Positions 62,296-64,000 of a stretch of DNA of 64,000 nucleotides are shown here, one piece after another. The stretch covers positions 1-64,000 of the forward strand of contig JBCCJA010000015.1 in the NCBI GenBank assembly GCA_039045975.1. The letters run 5' to 3'. Made by a program: the position numbers and the translations under genes. The notes under the pieces were generated by a model. The model searched no databases. It was not told the origin of the DNA and saw only the letters and a program-made list of their open reading frames with translations. Origin of the DNA: JBCCJA01 sp039045975 (GTDB lineage Bacteria; Planctomycetota; Planctomycetia; Planctomycetales; Planctomycetaceae). How positions within the stretch are numbered: the first letter of the stretch is position 1; every line of letters starts with the position of its first letter.

Positions 62296-64000
62296 ATGAA
62301 CGAACACGGCTTCGTCCGCGTCACCGCCGTGTCCCCGGTCGTGAAGGTCGCCGACCCGGCCGCCAACGTCGACGCCATGCTCGAGGTGCTCGACAAGCAC
62401 CCCGACAGCGACGTCGTCGTGTTCCCGGAACTGTCGATCACGGGCTACAGCTGCGGGGACCTGTTCGGGCAGGAGGCTTTGTTGGACGCGGCGGAGCGGG
62501 AGTTAAAGCGATTTGTCGAATCATCTTCAGGCTTCGCGGGCGTCGCCGTCATCGGTGTACCACTTCGGTGGCGCACGCGACTTTATAACTTCGCCGCATT
62601 CACATGCGGTGGCGAGGTCGCTCACTATTCACCGAAGACGACTCTTCCTAACTACCACGAATTTTATGAGGCGCGCCGCTTCGAACCCGCATTCGTGACG
62701 CCCGTAGACGACTTTCATCACGTCCCCGATCATGGCGGCGGAATTTCCGGGCCTTTGATTTCGGAACGTCTCGTCGAGATGCACATAGGAAACGGGGAGC
62801 AATCCGCGGCAGCGGTTCTCGCTGCCGAAATCTGTGAAGAGTTATGGATTCCGGAGCCGCCCAGCGGGCGGGCGGCCGCTCATGGTGCCGAAATCATTTT
62901 GAATCTCTCGGCCAGCCCGGAGCAGGTCGGGAAAGCCGCTTACCGACGTTCCCTTGTTGCGATGCAATCCGCCCGCTGCGTCGCCGCCTATGCCTATGCT
63001 TCGGCAGGTCCGTCGGAGTCGACGACCGATGTGGTTTTCGGGGGTCACTGCATGATCGCCGAGAACGGTCGCACCTTGGCCGAAGCCAGACCTTCGACAT
63101 ATGACGTTGGCGTCGCCTGTACCGCCGACATCGATATGTCGGCACTTCGTGAAGAACGGCTCGAACGGACGACCTTTCGAGTCCGGTCGGGGGATAGTCA
63201 CCGCGATGTGGCTGCCGGCATTGTGATTCCCGAGCGAAATACCTCCTCGCTCCTCCGCCCCGTCCCCGCCCACCCCTTCGTTCCCGCCGACCCCGCCACC
63301 AAAGCCGAACACTGCGAAGAGATCTTCGCGATCCAGACCCACGCCCTCGCCAAGCGACTCGGCCGACTCGGCGATAACTGGATCGCCGTCGTCGGCGTCT
63401 CCGGTGGGCTCGACTCGACCCTCGCGCTGCTCGTCGCCGCGAAGACGTGTGACCTCTTAGAAGTCCCGCGGTCGCGGATCACCGGCGTGACGATGCCCGG
63501 GTTCGGTACGACGGCCCGCACGCGGTCGCAGGCCGACGAGTTGATGGAACACCTCGGCGTCACGGCCGAGACGGTCGATATCCGCGAGCTGTGCCTTAAA
63601 ACCTTCCGCGACCTCGGCCATAAGCCGTTCGGCATCGACCCGTCGATGTCGGTCGAGGAATTTCAACAAGCCCTCGCCGGCGTGCCGGCCGAGAAACGGC
63701 ATGACCTGACGTTCGAAAACGTCCAGGCCCGCGTCCGGACTCTCATCCTGATGTCGAAGGGCTTCGTCATCGGCACCGGCGACATGTCGGAGGCGGCACT
63801 CGGGTGGTCGACTTACAACGCCGACCACATGTCGATGTACAACCCGAACTGCTCCGTCCCGAAGACGCTCGTGCGGCACCTCGTCGCCTATGTCGCCGAG
63901 GCCGAGTTCGACGGCCCGGCCCGCGAGACCTTAAACGCGGTCTGCGACACGCCCGTCAGCCCGGAACTGCTCCCGCCGGGGGCCGACGGCGAGATCGCGC
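62296..64000 (+). CDS. nadE: Glutamine-dependent NAD(+) synthase (cut by window end)
   Basis: 568 codons visible from ATG at 62296, continuing past the window. Nitrilase-type glutaminase domain: Glu45 (FPELSITGYSCGDLF), Lys114 (SPKTTLPNYHEFYEARRF) and Cys180 (AAEICEELW). Ammonia-dependent synthetase domain starts near 340, with the PP-loop SGGLDS at 369-374, GVTMPGFGTT and NVQARVRTLILM. Makes NAD from deamido-NAD with glutamine. Codons from about 62500 to 63235 are much less GC-rich than both flanks, in the nitrilase domain. Confidence 0.96.
   Translation, partial: MNEHGFVRVTAVSPVVKVADPAANVDAMLEVLDKHPDSDVVVFPELSITGYSCGDLFGQEALLDAAERELKRFVESSSGFAGVAVIGVPLRWRTRLYNFAAFTCGGEVAHYSPKTTLPNYHEFYEARRFEPAFVTPVDDFHHVPDHGGGISGPLISERLVEMHIGNGEQSAAAVLAAEICEELWIPEPPSGRAAAHGAEIILNLSASPEQVGKAAYRRSLVAMQSARCVAAYAYASAGPSESTTDVVFGGHCMIAENGRTLAEARPSTYDVGVACTADIDMSALREERLERTTFRVRSGDSHRDVAAGIVIPERNTSSLLRPVPAHPFVPADPATKAEHCEEIFAIQTHALAKRLGRLGDNWIAVVGVSGGLDSTLALLVAAKTCDLLEVPRSRITGVTMPGFGTTARTRSQADELMEHLGVTAETVDIRELCLKTFRDLGHKPFGIDPSMSVEEFQQALAGVPAEKRHDLTFENVQARVRTLILMSKGFVIGTGDMSEAALGWSTYNADHMSMYNPNCSVPKTLVRHLVAYVAEAEFDGPARETLNAVCDTPVSPELLPPGADGEIA

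Overview
The window looks like a chromosomal segment of a GC-rich planctomycete. The evidence is family content: three secreted sulfatases, a beta-helix pectate-lyase-like lipoprotein, a DUF1570 metallopeptidase-like protein, MJ0042-type zinc-ribbon membrane proteins, PQQ-type propeller proteins, lipid A and lipoprotein maturation genes (lpxK, lnt) and a csrA-like gene. Genus cannot be resolved by reading. Housekeeping genes have very high GC3. Several accessory genes, and patches inside metG and nadE, are clearly less GC-rich.

Region by region. 1-1.3 kb: the right end of an IS5-type insertion sequence cutting off a 400-codon gene. 1.4-7.7 kb: a coiled-coil lipoprotein and a divergent pair (pectate-lyase-like lipoprotein; secreted HEAT-repeat protein) separated by a 105-bp mobile-looking repeat. 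7.8-13.2 kb: CysE-like serine acetyltransferase, a zinc-ribbon membrane protein, a pair of peroxiredoxin-like proteins (one lacking the cysteines), purH and a Nudix hydrolase. 13.3-16.5 kb: sulfatase, PA0069-type radical SAM protein, csrA-like gene and decayed reading frames. 16.6-22.7 kb: parB, lpxK, a lipoprotein, an RlmI-like methyltransferase, a lone transposase DNA-binding domain, a 53-residue membrane protein and DoxX. 22.7-27.2 kb: a candidate origin followed by dnaN, dciA-like (DUF721) and gyrB.

27.2-30.5 kb is a tightly packed set: phytochelatin-synthase-like protein, small membrane protein and lnt. 30.5-32.9 kb is a TadE / vWA-TadG / TadE operon with overlapping ends. 33-35.4 kb holds cell-envelope proteins. 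metG (35.5-37.6 kb) is followed by a zinc-ribbon protein, a small basic protein and an outer-membrane-like protein. 40.6-41.2 kb is a scar of repeats, an IS end and the conserved 3' tail of a lost paralogue. 41.2-45.1 kb is a tandem pair of membrane-anchored propellers. 45.2-50.8 kb holds a nucleotidyltransferase-like protein, DUF1223, DUF1570, a PpiC-type foldase and a VapBC45-like toxin-antitoxin pair. mfd occupies 50.9-54.1 kb. 54.4-61.8 kb holds a tiny membrane protein, two more sulfatases, a SUFU-domain protein, a fatty acid desaturase, a PIN protein and a secreted GH43-like protein. The window closes with dgkA-like and nadE (cut by the window end).

The most interesting structure lies between genes: at least four palindromic or mobile repeat families (105-bp element at 5.2 and 41.0 kb; a 28-29 nt arm at 13.2 and 35.4 kb; a composite palindrome at 40.8 kb; a 26-bp-arm palindrome over the dgkA stop). 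No tRNA, rRNA, CRISPR array or phage was seen.
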